19,133 bases of DNA. It comes from an uncultured Collinsella sp. Lineage in GTDB: Bacteria; Actinomycetota; Coriobacteriia; Coriobacteriales; Coriobacteriaceae. Of this stretch, positions 1 to 6,835 are shown in pieces (position 1 is the first letter of the stretch; each line of letters starts with the position of its first letter). The position numbers were made by a program, and so were the translations under genes. The notes below the pieces were generated by a model. It was not told the DNA's origin. It did not search any database and was given only the letters and a program-made list of their open reading frames with translations. The stretch lies in assembly GCA_900553475.1 (NCBI GenBank), contig USEF01000012.1:1-19133 (forward strand). The letters run 5' to 3'.

Positions 1-54
1 ACCGGATCGTTACCGGTTGCGGGGCGCTTGCGTTTGCCCAGATAAAACAGACCA

Positions 55-82
55 AAATAAACCTGTCCCTTTTTGGCAGGTT
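55..82 (-). terminator. possible terminator of the small membrane protein
   Basis: On the minus strand AACCTG and CAGGTT form a 6-bp stem (77-82 with 60-65), with CC/GG pairs inside, followed by TATTTTGG. The stem is short and the U-tract interrupted, so this is a weak call. The stem overlaps the stop codon of the small membrane protein. Confidence 0.4.
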
Positions 83-254
83 AGTCCCAGAAGCTGTCTT
101 CCTCATCCTCGGACTTGGGTCCGCGGTCGACGTACATCTTATGGGTACGCTTCTCCATTACAAAGGCAAGAATCGCAAATAACAGGATGCCGCCGGCGAA
201 AAGGATGGCAAAACCGGTGCGGGTGCCAAACAAAAAGGAAAAAACTGCGTCCAT
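81..254 (-). CDS. small single-pass membrane protein, 57 aa
   Basis: Read on the minus strand from ATG (252-254) to TAA (81-83), this gives a 57-residue protein. The start is preceded by AAGAAGG six bases upstream, a good ribosome binding site. The N-terminus begins MDAVFSFLFGTR, followed by one hydrophobic helix at about residues 14-33 (GFAILFAGGILLFAILAFVM). The tail is basic (EKRTHKMYVDR) and then very acidic (SEDEEDSFWD). The likely topology is one membrane span with a charged cytoplasmic tail. No family is recognised. It is divergent from serS, with the start codons about 110 bases apart. A terminator-like stem overlaps its stop codon. The strong ribosome binding site and membrane-protein pattern make it a credible gene despite its size. 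Confidence 0.72.
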   Translation of the reverse strand: MDAVFSFLFGTRTGFAILFAGGILLFAILAFVMEKRTHKMYVDRGPKSEDEEDSFWD

Positions 255-278
255 TGGGTGCCTTCTTGCGTAGTTGAG

Positions 279-336
279 TTGGGTCGTAAACGCTCATAAG
301 TATATACTTGCCCATACATGTACAAGGTTGCAACCT
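279..336. promoter_or_regulatory. divergent promoter region of serS and the small membrane protein
   Basis: On the plus strand TTGGGT (279-284) and TATACT (303-308) are 18 bases apart and could drive serS. The -10 lies in the perfect 12-bp palindrome AAGTATATACTT (298-309), so the same bases could act as a minus-strand -10. Two more palindromes follow: TACATGTA (315-322) and AGGTTGCAACCT (325-336). The last two would lie at the start of the serS transcript or just upstream of a minus-strand promoter, where a dimeric regulator could bind. The promoter hexamers are a moderate match only. Confidence 0.4.
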
Positions 337-365
337 AAATGGAATGTATATCGCCGGAGGATCTA

Positions 366-1649
366 ATGCTTGATATCAAGTTTGTTCGCGAGAACCCCGA
401 TGCCATCGATGTCGCCATGGCTAACCGCCAGACGTCTTGGGATCGCGAGAAGTTCTTTGAGCTCGACGACGAGCGCCGTGCCGTCATCACCGAGGTCGAG
501 GAGCTCCAGGCTACGCGCAACGCCGAGTCCAAGAAGATCGGCGCCCTGATGAAGGAGGGCAAGAAGGACGAGGCCGAGGCCGCCAAGGAGGCCGTGCGCG
601 CCGTCAACGAGAAGATTGACGGTCTGGCCGAGCGCCGTACTGCTCTCGAGCAGGAGCAGTACGACTTCATGGCTCACCTGCCCAACATTCCTTGCGAGGC
701 CACGCCGTACGGCAAGGACGAGGACGAGAATATTGAGCGCCGTCGTTGGGGCACCCCGCGCGAGTTCGACTTCGACTTTAAGCCGCATTGGGATCTGGGC
801 ACCGATCTGGACATCCTCGACTTCGAGCGCGGCAACAAGCTCTCCGGCAGCCGTTTTACCGTTCTCGGTGGCGCCGGCGCCCGCCTGGAGCGCGCCCTCA
901 TCAACTTCTTCCTCGATACGCACACCAGCCGTGGTTTTAAGGAGTGGTGGCCGCCCATCGTCGTCAAGCGTCAGACCATGTTTGGCACGGGTCAGCTGCC
1001 CAAGTTCGAGGACGACGCCTACCACGTCTCGGGCGACAACTTCCTGATCCCCACCGCCGAGGTCGTGCTCACCAACCTGCACGCCGGCGAGGTCCTCGAC
1101 GCCGACACCCTGCCGCGCCGCTACACCGCCTTCACCCCCTGCTTCCGCGAGGAGGCCGGTTCCGCCGGTCGCGACACCCGCGGCATCATCCGTCAGCACG
1201 AGTTCGACAAGGTCGAGATGGTCAAGTTCGCTAAGCCGGAGGAGTCCGACGAGGAGCTCGAGAGCATGACCGCCGAGGCCGAGTACCTGCTGCAGCAGCT
1301 GGGCCTTCCGTATCGCGTGATTAGCCTGTGCACCGGCGACTTGGGCTTCTCTGCCCGTCAGACCTACGACGTCGAGGTCTGGCTGCCGAGCTACAACGCC
1401 TACAAGGAGATCAGCTCCTGCTCCAACTGCGGCGACTTCCAGGCCCGCCGCGCCAACATCAAGTACCGCGACCCCGAGAACTTCAAGGGTTCGCGCTACC
1501 TGCACACGCTCAACGGTTCCGGCCTGCCGGCCGGCCGCACCATGGCCGCCATTCTGGAGAACTACCAGAACGCCGACGGCACCATCACGATTCCCGAGGT
1601 CCTGCGTCCTTACATGGGTGGTCTCGAGAAGATCGAGCCGGTCGCGTAA
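366..1649 (+). CDS. serS: serine--tRNA ligase
   Basis: SerRS charges tRNA-Ser (and tRNA-Sec) with serine in the cytoplasm using ATP. The 427-residue length is normal for a bacterial enzyme. The N-terminus MLDIKFVRENPD is typical of the family, and residues about 30-105 are the charged antiparallel coiled-coil arm that holds the tRNA-Ser variable arm. The class II core follows, with motif 2 near residue 260 (FREEAGSAGRDTRG) and motif 3 near residue 382 (LNGSGLPAGRTMAAILEN). YKEISSCSNCGDFQARR is also characteristic. The start is the ATG at 366, because GGAGG sits seven bases upstream and this gives the conserved N-terminus; an upstream in-frame ATG at 339 lacks both. It is monocistronic, ending at a strong terminator. 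A tRNA-Ser(GCT) gene lies 3.4 kb downstream, probably by coincidence. Confidence 0.97.
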   Translation: MLDIKFVRENPDAIDVAMANRQTSWDREKFFELDDERRAVITEVEELQATRNAESKKIGALMKEGKKDEAEAAKEAVRAVNEKIDGLAERRTALEQEQYDFMAHLPNIPCEATPYGKDEDENIERRRWGTPREFDFDFKPHWDLGTDLDILDFERGNKLSGSRFTVLGGAGARLERALINFFLDTHTSRGFKEWWPPIVVKRQTMFGTGQLPKFEDDAYHVSGDNFLIPTAEVVLTNLHAGEVLDADTLPRRYTAFTPCFREEAGSAGRDTRGIIRQHEFDKVEMVKFAKPEESDEELESMTAEAEYLLQQLGLPYRVISLCTGDLGFSARQTYDVEVWLPSYNAYKEISSCSNCGDFQARRANIKYRDPENFKGSRYLHTLNGSGLPAGRTMAAILENYQNADGTITIPEVLRPYMGGLEKIEPVA

Positions 1650-1672
1650 GTTGGCTGCATAGGGGATATGCA

Positions 1673-1700
1673 AGGGCGCTCCTTCGGGGGCGCCCTATTT
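1673..1700 (+). terminator. serS Rho-independent terminator
   Basis: A 10-bp stem (1673-1682 with 1687-1696, AGGGCGCTCC / GGGGCGCCCT) is capped by a TTCG tetraloop and followed by ATTT. It lies 24 bases after the serS stop. The stem is strong but the U-tract short. Confidence 0.85.
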
Positions 1701-1822
1701 CGTGCGCAGGTCCATACCATGCCGTGCGGACAGCTCAATAGAAAACACACGAACAACTGTTCTGTATACAGCCATCTACCTGCTATGCTTTTGCTAAATA
1801 AGAGCGAGAGAAAGGGGACGCG

Positions 1823-2200
1823 ATGGAGCTGTTTGATGATCGGGTGGTTTTGTTTGAGAGCGACGAGGGCGGGGAGTACCTGCTTGTAACGTGTGAGCCG
1901 TCTGGCATGGGCGGCCTGGTGGTTCGGCAGACGAGTGAGGGTCCGTTGACACAATGGTGCTTTGAGGAGTCGCCGCATGTGGTCGAGACCTTTGTGACGC
2001 ACGAGGGGCTTGTGGCGCTGGAGCACTTCTATGGAGTTGGGACTTCCAACCAGGTCGCGCGCATGCTGAGCATCTCGTTTGCCGATTATGATTGTGCCCA
2101 GCGGGTGAGATCGCTCCTGAGGGAACTTGATGCCAAGTTTGACGTGATCGAAAAGCCAATCGATCGTACGGGGAACGGCGGTATATGCGGAGCAGCATGA
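1823..2200 (+). CDS. hypothetical protein, 125 aa
   Basis: The ATG at 1823 follows AAAGGGG at a spacing of about five bases. The protein (MELFDDRVVLFESDEGGEYLLV...) is acidic and soluble, with no signal peptide or membrane segment. The first two thirds alternate short hydrophobic and polar stretches (EYLLVTCEP, GLVVRQTS, ALEHFYGV) as in a small alpha/beta fold; the rest looks helical (DYDCAQRVRSLLRELDAKFDVIE). No family is recognised. Codon use is somewhat less GC-biased than in serS. It lies between the serS terminator and the tRNA-Arg promoter, so it is probably its own transcription unit. The ribosome binding site and isolated position support it as a real gene. Confidence 0.7.
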   Translation: MELFDDRVVLFESDEGGEYLLVTCEPSGMGGLVVRQTSEGPLTQWCFEESPHVVETFVTHEGLVALEHFYGVGTSNQVARMLSISFADYDCAQRVRSLLRELDAKFDVIEKPIDRTGNGGICGAA

Positions 2201-2236
2201 CAAAACTGCGTTCCACAAAAAAGTTTGAGATTGTGC

Positions 2237-2265
2237 TTGACTCCAATAAGCTAAAGTGGTTTTAT
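2237..2265 (+). promoter_or_regulatory. promoter of tRNA-Arg
   Basis: TTGACT (2237-2242) and TTTTAT (2260-2265) are separated by 17 bases, a good sigma-70-type match. Transcription would start a few bases before the mature tRNA 5' end at 2278. Confidence 0.7.
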
Positions 2266-2277
2266 ATGTCTTGCGCT

Positions 2278-2354
2278 GCGGCGTTACCTCAGCTGGATAG
2301 AGGGTCTGACTACGAATCAGAACGTCATAGGTTCGAATCCTATACGCCGCACCA
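2278..2354 (+). tRNA. tRNA-Arg(ACG)
   Basis: The acceptor stem GCGGCGT (2278-2284) pairs with ACGCCGC (2344-2350), followed by discriminator A and an encoded CCA (2352-2354). The anticodon stem TCTGA/TCAGA encloses the loop CTACGAA, giving anticodon ACG at 2312-2314. The T-loop is TTCGAAT. This tRNA reads CGN codons after adenosine-to-inosine editing of the wobble base by TadA, as known for bacterial tRNA-Arg(ACG). It has its own promoter and terminator. Confidence 0.96.
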
Positions 2355-2364
2355 TTTGAGATTA

Positions 2365-2394
2365 AAGCTCCCGGCAACGGGGGCTTTTCTTTTA
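2365..2394 (+). terminator. tRNA-Arg terminator
   Basis: A 9-bp stem (2365-2373 with 2378-2386, AAGCTCCCG / CGGGGGCTT) with a GCAA tetraloop is followed by TTCTTTTA. It lies 10 bases after the CCA end. Confidence 0.9.
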
Positions 2395-2539
2395 TGTCGC
2401 CGCTGCATGGATTCGAACCTCGGTCGAGGCGCGAGCGTGAAGCGGACGATTTCCTGTCGACTCGTGTAAGATTCCGAGTAGATGTCGCGACTTATTCGCG
2501 ACCACTCCTTCTTCAAGCGACCGATCAGGGTGATACTTC
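2395..2539 (+). other. structured intergenic leader before the TPR protein
   Basis: After the tRNA-Arg terminator this stretch holds the inverted T-arm piece, a weak stem ACTCG/CGAGT around 2460-2480 with a 10-base loop, and a perfect 7-bp hairpin GTCGCGA-CTTAT-TCGCGAC (2484-2502). The start codon of the next gene follows 37 bases later. No clear -35/-10 pair is visible, so the promoter of the downstream gene is uncertain. Confidence 0.4.
2409..2420 (-). repeat. inverted T-arm copy after tRNA-Arg
   Basis: GGATTCGAACCT is the exact reverse complement of tRNA-Arg T-arm bases 2329-2340, with 68 bases between the copies and the terminator in between. Beyond these 12 bases the match fades, although the minus-strand continuation (ATGCAGCGGCGAC) is vaguely acceptor-like. 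No complete tRNA can be folded on the minus strand. Confidence 0.6.
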
Positions 2540-4981
2540 GTGGCAGAGCGTCCGACATACAAGCTCAGGTTTCTCGATCCCAAGAAGCGCTTTCCGGCGA
2601 TGCCCGAGCAGCCTGCGGGACGCTCATATGGCGTGGTCTGGAAACTCTTTGGCGAGGATCAGCTTGAATCTTGTTATGTCGTCGAATTCGTTGGCAAAAG
2701 TCATGTGTCGCTTTTGGGCTACGTAAGCGTTTCGGGTGAGGTGTACAAGGTGGACCGCCCCGTCAGCGAGGCTCCGCTGCCCAACGATCCCGACATGGAA
2801 CTGGTCCTTGACGAGTCGGATTCCAGTATTGGTGAGATTATGGTAAGGGAAGCCAACGGTGCAATGCGCGCGTGTGCGCAAACTGCCGGCTCTCCCGAAG
2901 GCCCCATGCGCGAGCAGTCCGACCACGAGACATGGAATTCGACCCGCGCCCTTCCTTACGGCGAGTTCATGGCCTCGATGTTCTTGCGCTACGTGATATT
3001 TGCCAACTCCGAAAGCGCTATTGTGAACACGGCGGACGCCGGCGGACTCGACGAGGGTATGCAAAACGTTGTCGACAAGATCAAGCTCGTAAAGTTGCCC
3101 GAGCCGGTCGAGGTGTTTTTGGGCTTTAACACGGCACCGCTCCCCGATGCTATCGAGACGCTGCTCTACCGCGTTGACCATGCCGAGAATCCGAGCGGTA
3201 TCGAGCGCTATGCCGCCGCCCTTATGAGCGAAATTGACTTGCCCCGCCTGCGCACCATCGCTGCCAAGTCCGAGATGAGCCTGGCTCGCATTGATCGCTC
3301 AAAGATTTTCTATCTCAATTTTGATCGTAGCCTGTTGGACCAGGACGAGATTGACATGCTGCTTGCCATCGAGTGCCGTCTCAACCGCCTCTCCGGCATC
3401 CTTGAGCGCATCGGGGCCGGATTGGTCCCTGCGGCATCCTCGCCGAGCCTTGAGGGCTGCGCGCTCTTTGATGCGTGGCATATCGCCAAGACGACCAACG
3501 ATGTTCCCCGACTGCTCGATACGGCTTCGAGCGATAACCCGTGGGGCAAGCCGGGTACGGTGGCTTGCCAGCCGGGCGGCGAGTGGGACGTGCGCACCCG
3601 TTTTGCGCGAATCGTTGAGGCGCTCAACGTGGTCACGCGGCTCGACTATACCTATCGGGCAAACGTTGCCGAGGGGATTATGCTCGTTCGGTTTGGGCAG
3701 TCTGTCGTTGATGCCATGCCGCAACGTGAATACGACGCTCAGGATGACGCCTGGCGCGAGCTGGACGAGGACACGCGCGCGATCTGGGCCGCGGAGCACG
3801 ATGCGCGCGTGGCACTCACGCTTGCGGCAGCGTGTTTTGCCGCGGGCACCTGCATCACGCGCTGCTATGTGCAGATTGCTGCTCCCGACAGTGAGCAGGG
3901 CGAGCGCGTTGTCGCAACGTATTTCTTTGGGCGCGCGGCCTATCTGGCCGATTGCGTGCCTGTTGCCAAGAATCTTGAGAGCATGGACATGGACGATATG
4001 CCGTGCAAGCGTGTGCTTGAGGCGTATGAGTCAACCGCTCCGGAGACGATTGAGCCTGCGGAGGTTCATGCTCGTCCGCGTGATGACCATCGCACGCTTC
4101 CGCCGGCGCTGCGCGATTTGCTGCTTGCCGATACGGCTGACGAGTTGGAGGTCATGGAAGAGGACGACGACCCATACGTGGCCCGTGTTGTTGAATTGCG
4201 CGAGCAGGCAAAAGTCGACCGTACAGGTGCTTTTGAAGGCTTTTCCCGTCTTGTTGAGGAGTTGGAGGCTAAGTGCGCCGTTGCCGAGCTTTTGGCGACA
4301 GGTCCGGTTCAAACGCAGTTTTGCGATAACCAGCTGGTGCGCATGGTGCTACCGGTGTTGGAAGAAGATCGCTCTGTGCGAATCCTCCGTGCGCCCGATG
4401 CGCTGTACTTTGCCCAGCACGAGATCTGTAGCTTTTACGCCGAGCAAGAGGACTTTGAACGAGCGCTGCCCGAGGTGCGCCATCTTTACGATCTGGCGCG
4501 CTCGTCCATGCAATCGCACTTTGCGCTCATCAACGTGCTTGCGCGTCTGGAGCGCTTTGACGAGATTATCGAGGTGGCACGCCACGGCCTACGTATTGCC
4601 AGCGATCGTTCTGCAATCGGCTATCTGTTCTATCGCTTGGCGTTTGCCTATTGGAACTGCGATCAGCTCGACCTGGCGCTGGCTTGTTACCGTCTGGTGC
4701 CGCGCGGTGAGGAATCGGGCAGCAGCGCGCTGGAAGAAATGCAGGGCCTTATGAACGAGATGGGCGTCAGCGAGCCTCCGACGTTCGAGGAAGCGGTCGA
4801 GACCATCCGCAAGGCTGGACTCGAGCTGCCGCCAGTGTCCGCCGTGACGAATCAGCTTGCAGATGCCGCTGTTCAACTGGTCGACAACGGCTTCTTTTTC
4901 CTGGCACGCGGTTGCATCTTCCAAATGTGGCGCACCATGGGCAACGACGAGCTCGGCTCCCTCAACCGCTCGCTGGGGTAG
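2540..4981 (+). CDS. large TPR-like protein of unknown function, 813 aa
   Basis: The protein starts at GTG (2540) after CAGGG at a spacing of about nine bases. It has no signal peptide or membrane segment and is acidic, so it is probably cytoplasmic. The N-terminal part (residues about 1-115) resembles a small beta-rich domain (YKLRFLDPKKRF..., VGKSHVSLLGYVSVSGEVYKV). The middle is unassigned alpha/beta sequence. The C-terminal third is helical with tetratricopeptide-like repeats: FAQHEICSFYAEQEDFERAL (about 623-642), ALINVLARLERFDEIIEVAR, and YLFYRLAFAYWNCDQLDLAL (about 694-713). TPR units normally mediate protein-protein contacts, which suggests a scaffold, but no function can be assigned. 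It appears monocistronic. Frame and codon use hold throughout, so the gene looks intact. Confidence 0.85.
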   Translation: MAERPTYKLRFLDPKKRFPAMPEQPAGRSYGVVWKLFGEDQLESCYVVEFVGKSHVSLLGYVSVSGEVYKVDRPVSEAPLPNDPDMELVLDESDSSIGEIMVREANGAMRACAQTAGSPEGPMREQSDHETWNSTRALPYGEFMASMFLRYVIFANSESAIVNTADAGGLDEGMQNVVDKIKLVKLPEPVEVFLGFNTAPLPDAIETLLYRVDHAENPSGIERYAAALMSEIDLPRLRTIAAKSEMSLARIDRSKIFYLNFDRSLLDQDEIDMLLAIECRLNRLSGILERIGAGLVPAASSPSLEGCALFDAWHIAKTTNDVPRLLDTASSDNPWGKPGTVACQPGGEWDVRTRFARIVEALNVVTRLDYTYRANVAEGIMLVRFGQSVVDAMPQREYDAQDDAWRELDEDTRAIWAAEHDARVALTLAAACFAAGTCITRCYVQIAAPDSEQGERVVATYFFGRAAYLADCVPVAKNLESMDMDDMPCKRVLEAYESTAPETIEPAEVHARPRDDHRTLPPALRDLLLADTADELEVMEEDDDPYVARVVELREQAKVDRTGAFEGFSRLVEELEAKCAVAELLATGPVQTQFCDNQLVRMVLPVLEEDRSVRILRAPDALYFAQHEICSFYAEQEDFERALPEVRHLYDLARSSMQSHFALINVLARLERFDEIIEVARHGLRIASDRSAIGYLFYRLAFAYWNCDQLDLALACYRLVPRGEESGSSALEEMQGLMNEMGVSEPPTFEEAVETIRKAGLELPPVSAVTNQLADAAVQLVDNGFFFLARGCIFQMWRTMGNDELGSLNRSLG

Positions 4982-4987
4982 GCGAAG

Positions 4988-5019
4988 CCTCCAAGGAGGA
5001 AAGGATGCTAGGCAATTAG
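4988..5019 (+). other. hairpin-buried Shine-Dalgarno and 4-codon minigene
   Basis: CCTCC (4988-4992) and GGAGG (4995-4999) can pair around AA. The GGAGG is a perfect Shine-Dalgarno five bases before ATG CTA GGC AAT TAG (5005-5019). It could be a leftover start of a lost gene or chance. It lies between the TPR gene and the tRNA-Ser promoter. Confidence 0.2.
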
Positions 5020-5030
5020 AAAATTTCCTC

Positions 5031-5059
5031 TTGCCCATCTTAGGCTGTTTGGTTACTAT
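5031..5059 (+). promoter_or_regulatory. promoter of tRNA-Ser
   Basis: TTGCCC (5031-5036) and TACTAT (5054-5059) are exactly 17 bases apart. Transcription would start near 5066, eight bases before the mature tRNA. Confidence 0.7.
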
Positions 5060-5073
5060 AGAACGGCTGTTAC

Positions 5074-5164
5074 GGAGAGCTGACCGAGAGGCCGAAGGTG
5101 CTCGCCTGCTAAGCGAGTATGCCCCAAAAGGGCATCTGGGGTTCGAATCCCCAGCTCTCCGCCA
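5074..5164 (+). tRNA. tRNA-Ser(GCT)
   Basis: The acceptor stem GGAGAGC (5074-5080) pairs with GCTCTCC (5154-5160), with discriminator G and an encoded CCA (5162-5164). The anticodon stem CTCGC/GCGAG encloses CTGCTAA, giving anticodon GCT (5108-5110), which reads AGC and AGU. A long variable arm (GCCC-CAAAA-GGGC, about 5121-5133) is typical of class II tRNA-Ser. Total length is 91 bases. Confidence 0.97.
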
Positions 5165-5178
5165 GTTTAACTTTAAAG

Positions 5179-5205
5179 AAGGGTCCCATCGGGGGCCCTT
5201 TTTTA
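5179..5205 (+). terminator. tRNA-Ser terminator
   Basis: A 9-bp stem (5179-5187 with 5192-5200, AAGGGTCCC / GGGGCCCTT) with loop ATCG is followed by TTTTA, 14 bases after the tRNA CCA end. Confidence 0.9.
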
Positions 5206-5220
5206 TTATCGAGAAAGGGC

Positions 5221-5237
5221 GCTGGGGATTCGAACCC
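5221..5237 (-). repeat. inverted T-arm copy after tRNA-Ser
   Basis: These 17 bases (GCTGGGGATTCGAACCC) are the exact reverse complement of tRNA-Ser positions 5139-5155, covering most of the T-arm and the first acceptor bases. There are 65 bases between the two copies, with the tRNA terminator in between. The copy lies just past the U-tract of the minus-strand carboxypeptidase terminator. Confidence 0.8.
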
Positions 5238-5238
5238 T

Positions 5239-5273
5239 CAAAAAAAGGAGGCATCCTTTCGGACACCTCCTTT
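5239..5273 (-). terminator. D,D-carboxypeptidase terminator
   Basis: On the minus strand AAAGGAGG pairs with CCTCCTTT (5266-5273 with 5244-5251). A small internal loop is followed by TCC/GGA pairs and a GAAA tetraloop, then a run of Ts (complement of 5240-5246). It lies 25 bases after the gene's stop. Confidence 0.85.
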
Positions 5274-5297
5274 CAGCGAGTGTATTGTTCTTCGATC

Positions 5298-6638
5298 TTA
5301 CATCTCGGGCGCCTTGGCTACGGTCTCGCTCTCGGCTGTGAGCGGGCGGTTGTCGATACGACGGCCCAAGCGATCGAGCTTCACGAGTAGCCATTCAATG
5401 GGATTCGGCCCTGCGCCTTCCTCGTCGGCGACCAGGTCCATAACGGCGATCTTGGTGCCGTCCTGCTTGAGTGTAACGCTGCCCACCTTGTCACCCACAT
5501 GCACCGTGCCCGAAAGATCGTCGTAGCTAACCTTTTCGGTCACCTCGCCGGCAAGGGAAAATACGGTCGCTTGCGCCGTGGGATCGGCGAGCGTGGCGTC
5601 GATCGTCTTATCCGTCCAGTCGGTTTGACTAATGCGCGCCATAAGCGGGTTGCCGTTGGCAGTCTTTTCCTGCGTGTTGGCGATCGCGACCGTCGCCTTG
5701 TGGCCGTAGTACCAATTGGCAAGGGTTGCGGTATCGGTAAAGCGCTGGTCGGTGGTGGTGGAGTTCAAAACGACGGTGTAGATCTCGTCGCCATCGCGGT
5801 TGTAGGCACCCGTAAAGCAATAGCCTGCATCGTCGGTGGTGCCAGTCTTGCCACCGATGTTGCCATCTTGGCCCAGCAAATAGTTATGCGTGTCCATGGA
5901 ATGCGAATGGTCGGTGCCGTCGGCGCCCGTGACCTCGATCCAGGAATCCTCGCTCGCTACGACCTTGCGGATCGTGTCGTTTTTCATGGCCTCCTGCATC
6001 ATCAGCGCTACGTCGTGTGCGGTTGAGTGCATATCGCCAGCCCACTCATCAAAGTCCAGACCATGCGGGTTTTCAAAAAGCGTACCGGTGCAGCCGAGCT
6101 TCTTAGCGCGCTCGTTCATGGCCTTCACAAATGTGGCCTCGGCGTCTTTGGTCTTAGGGTCGATCTTCTTGCCCACATATTCAGCGAGCACGATGGCGGC
6201 GTCGTTGCCCGAGGGAATCATCAGGCCGCGCAGTGCCTGCTCCACGGTAAGCTCGTCGCCTTCGAGCAAACCGGCGGTCGAATTACCCACGGTGGCTGCG
6301 GCGTTGCTCACCGTGACCTTCTCGTCCATCTTGCAATTCTCGACGGTTAGGATTGCGGTCATGACCTTGGTGATCGAGGCGATCTTGACCTGCTCATCGG
6401 CGCCGCGGGCATAGTAGACGGTGCCGTCTTTGCCCATGACGAGGGCATTGGTCGCATCGATATCGGGCAGGTTTTCGGCCGTGATGCCGCGCGCATCGGC
6501 GGTTTTGCCGCAAACATTGTCGGTCGTGAGCACTTGGGCGCCGGCGACGGTGGGCACGCCAGCGGCAAGGGCGATAGCGCAGACAAAGCCGGCGGCAAGC
6601 TGGGCTGAGCGCTTTGCAAAAGAGGTGAGGGGCTTCAC
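5298..6638 (-). CDS. secreted serine-type D-alanyl-D-alanine carboxypeptidase (PBP5/DacA-like)
   Basis: This peptidase S11 enzyme removes the terminal D-Ala from peptidoglycan stem pentapeptides outside the cytoplasmic membrane. All three penicillin-binding motifs are present: SITK (Ser88 and Lys91, numbered from the GTG start), SGN (Ser143) and KTGTTD (Lys264). A C-terminal PBP5-like beta domain follows. The GTG at 6636-6638 is preferred because it gives a textbook signal peptide: basic start KPLTSFAKRSAQ, hydrophobic LAAGFVCAIALAAGVPTV, cleavage after AGA near residue 34. The alternative ATG at 6705-6707 adds 23 residues containing codons rare here (CGA, CTA), has no ribosome binding site, and spans a TATACT (6678-6683) that looks like a minus-strand -10. 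No clear C-terminal amphipathic anchor is seen. It is divergent from the VanR/VanS-like pair, suggesting control by it. Confidence 0.9.
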   Translation of the reverse strand: MKPLTSFAKRSAQLAAGFVCAIALAAGVPTVAGAQVLTTDNVCGKTADARGITAENLPDIDATNALVMGKDGTVYYARGADEQVKIASITKVMTAILTVENCKMDEKVTVSNAAATVGNSTAGLLEGDELTVEQALRGLMIPSGNDAAIVLAEYVGKKIDPKTKDAEATFVKAMNERAKKLGCTGTLFENPHGLDFDEWAGDMHSTAHDVALMMQEAMKNDTIRKVVASEDSWIEVTGADGTDHSHSMDTHNYLLGQDGNIGGKTGTTDDAGYCFTGAYNRDGDEIYTVVLNSTTTDQRFTDTATLANWYYGHKATVAIANTQEKTANGNPLMARISQTDWTDKTIDATLADPTAQATVFSLAGEVTEKVSYDDLSGTVHVGDKVGSVTLKQDGTKIAVMDLVADEEGAGPNPIEWLLVKLDRLGRRIDNRPLTAESETVAKAPEM

Positions 6639-6835
6639 GGATTTCGCTTTCGACGGGATGGTCTCTTCTGGAACTAGAGTATATCGTTTGTCGGCGTCGG
6701 CGATCATCGCGTGCGTGCGTGGCCCACATCCGCGTTCGAACGGGCACAAGGGTGCTTAAGACCGACTTAATCACCCACGCTTGTTGTGTGTGGCGTGCGT
6801 CGCCTCAGGCATAATGGAGCGCGAGAGGAGCACGC
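6639..6835. promoter_or_regulatory. divergent regulatory region, carboxypeptidase / vanR-like
   Basis: The minus strand carries TATACT (6678-6683) as a likely -10, without a good -35. The plus strand has CATAAT (6810-6815) 20 bases upstream of the vanR-like start. Two CTTAA motifs (6755-6759 and 6766-6770) repeat in the same orientation 11 bp apart, one helical turn, as in operators of OmpR-family regulators. The weak -35 elements would suit activator-dependent promoters. Confidence 0.45.

Noticed and set aside
1..56. possible coding sequence on the minus strand (LFYLGKRKRPATGNDP)
   Set aside because: It continues in frame after the stop of the small membrane protein but has no start codon or ribosome binding site and runs off the window, so it cannot be judged.
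363..1673. 436-residue minus-strand open frame opposite serS
   Set aside because: It is a shadow of the real serS frame, with a Gly/Leu/Val-rich translation typical of antisense GC-rich genes.
2400..2475. possible tRNA gene on the minus strand after tRNA-Arg
   Set aside because: Only the T-loop-like 12 bases match; no T-stem, acceptor or anticodon arm can be folded.
4589..5266. 225-residue minus-strand frame containing AGDSNPR
   Set aside because: The GDSNPR motif comes from translating the antisense of tRNA-Ser, a well-known source of false proteins; the rest is antisense to the TPR gene.
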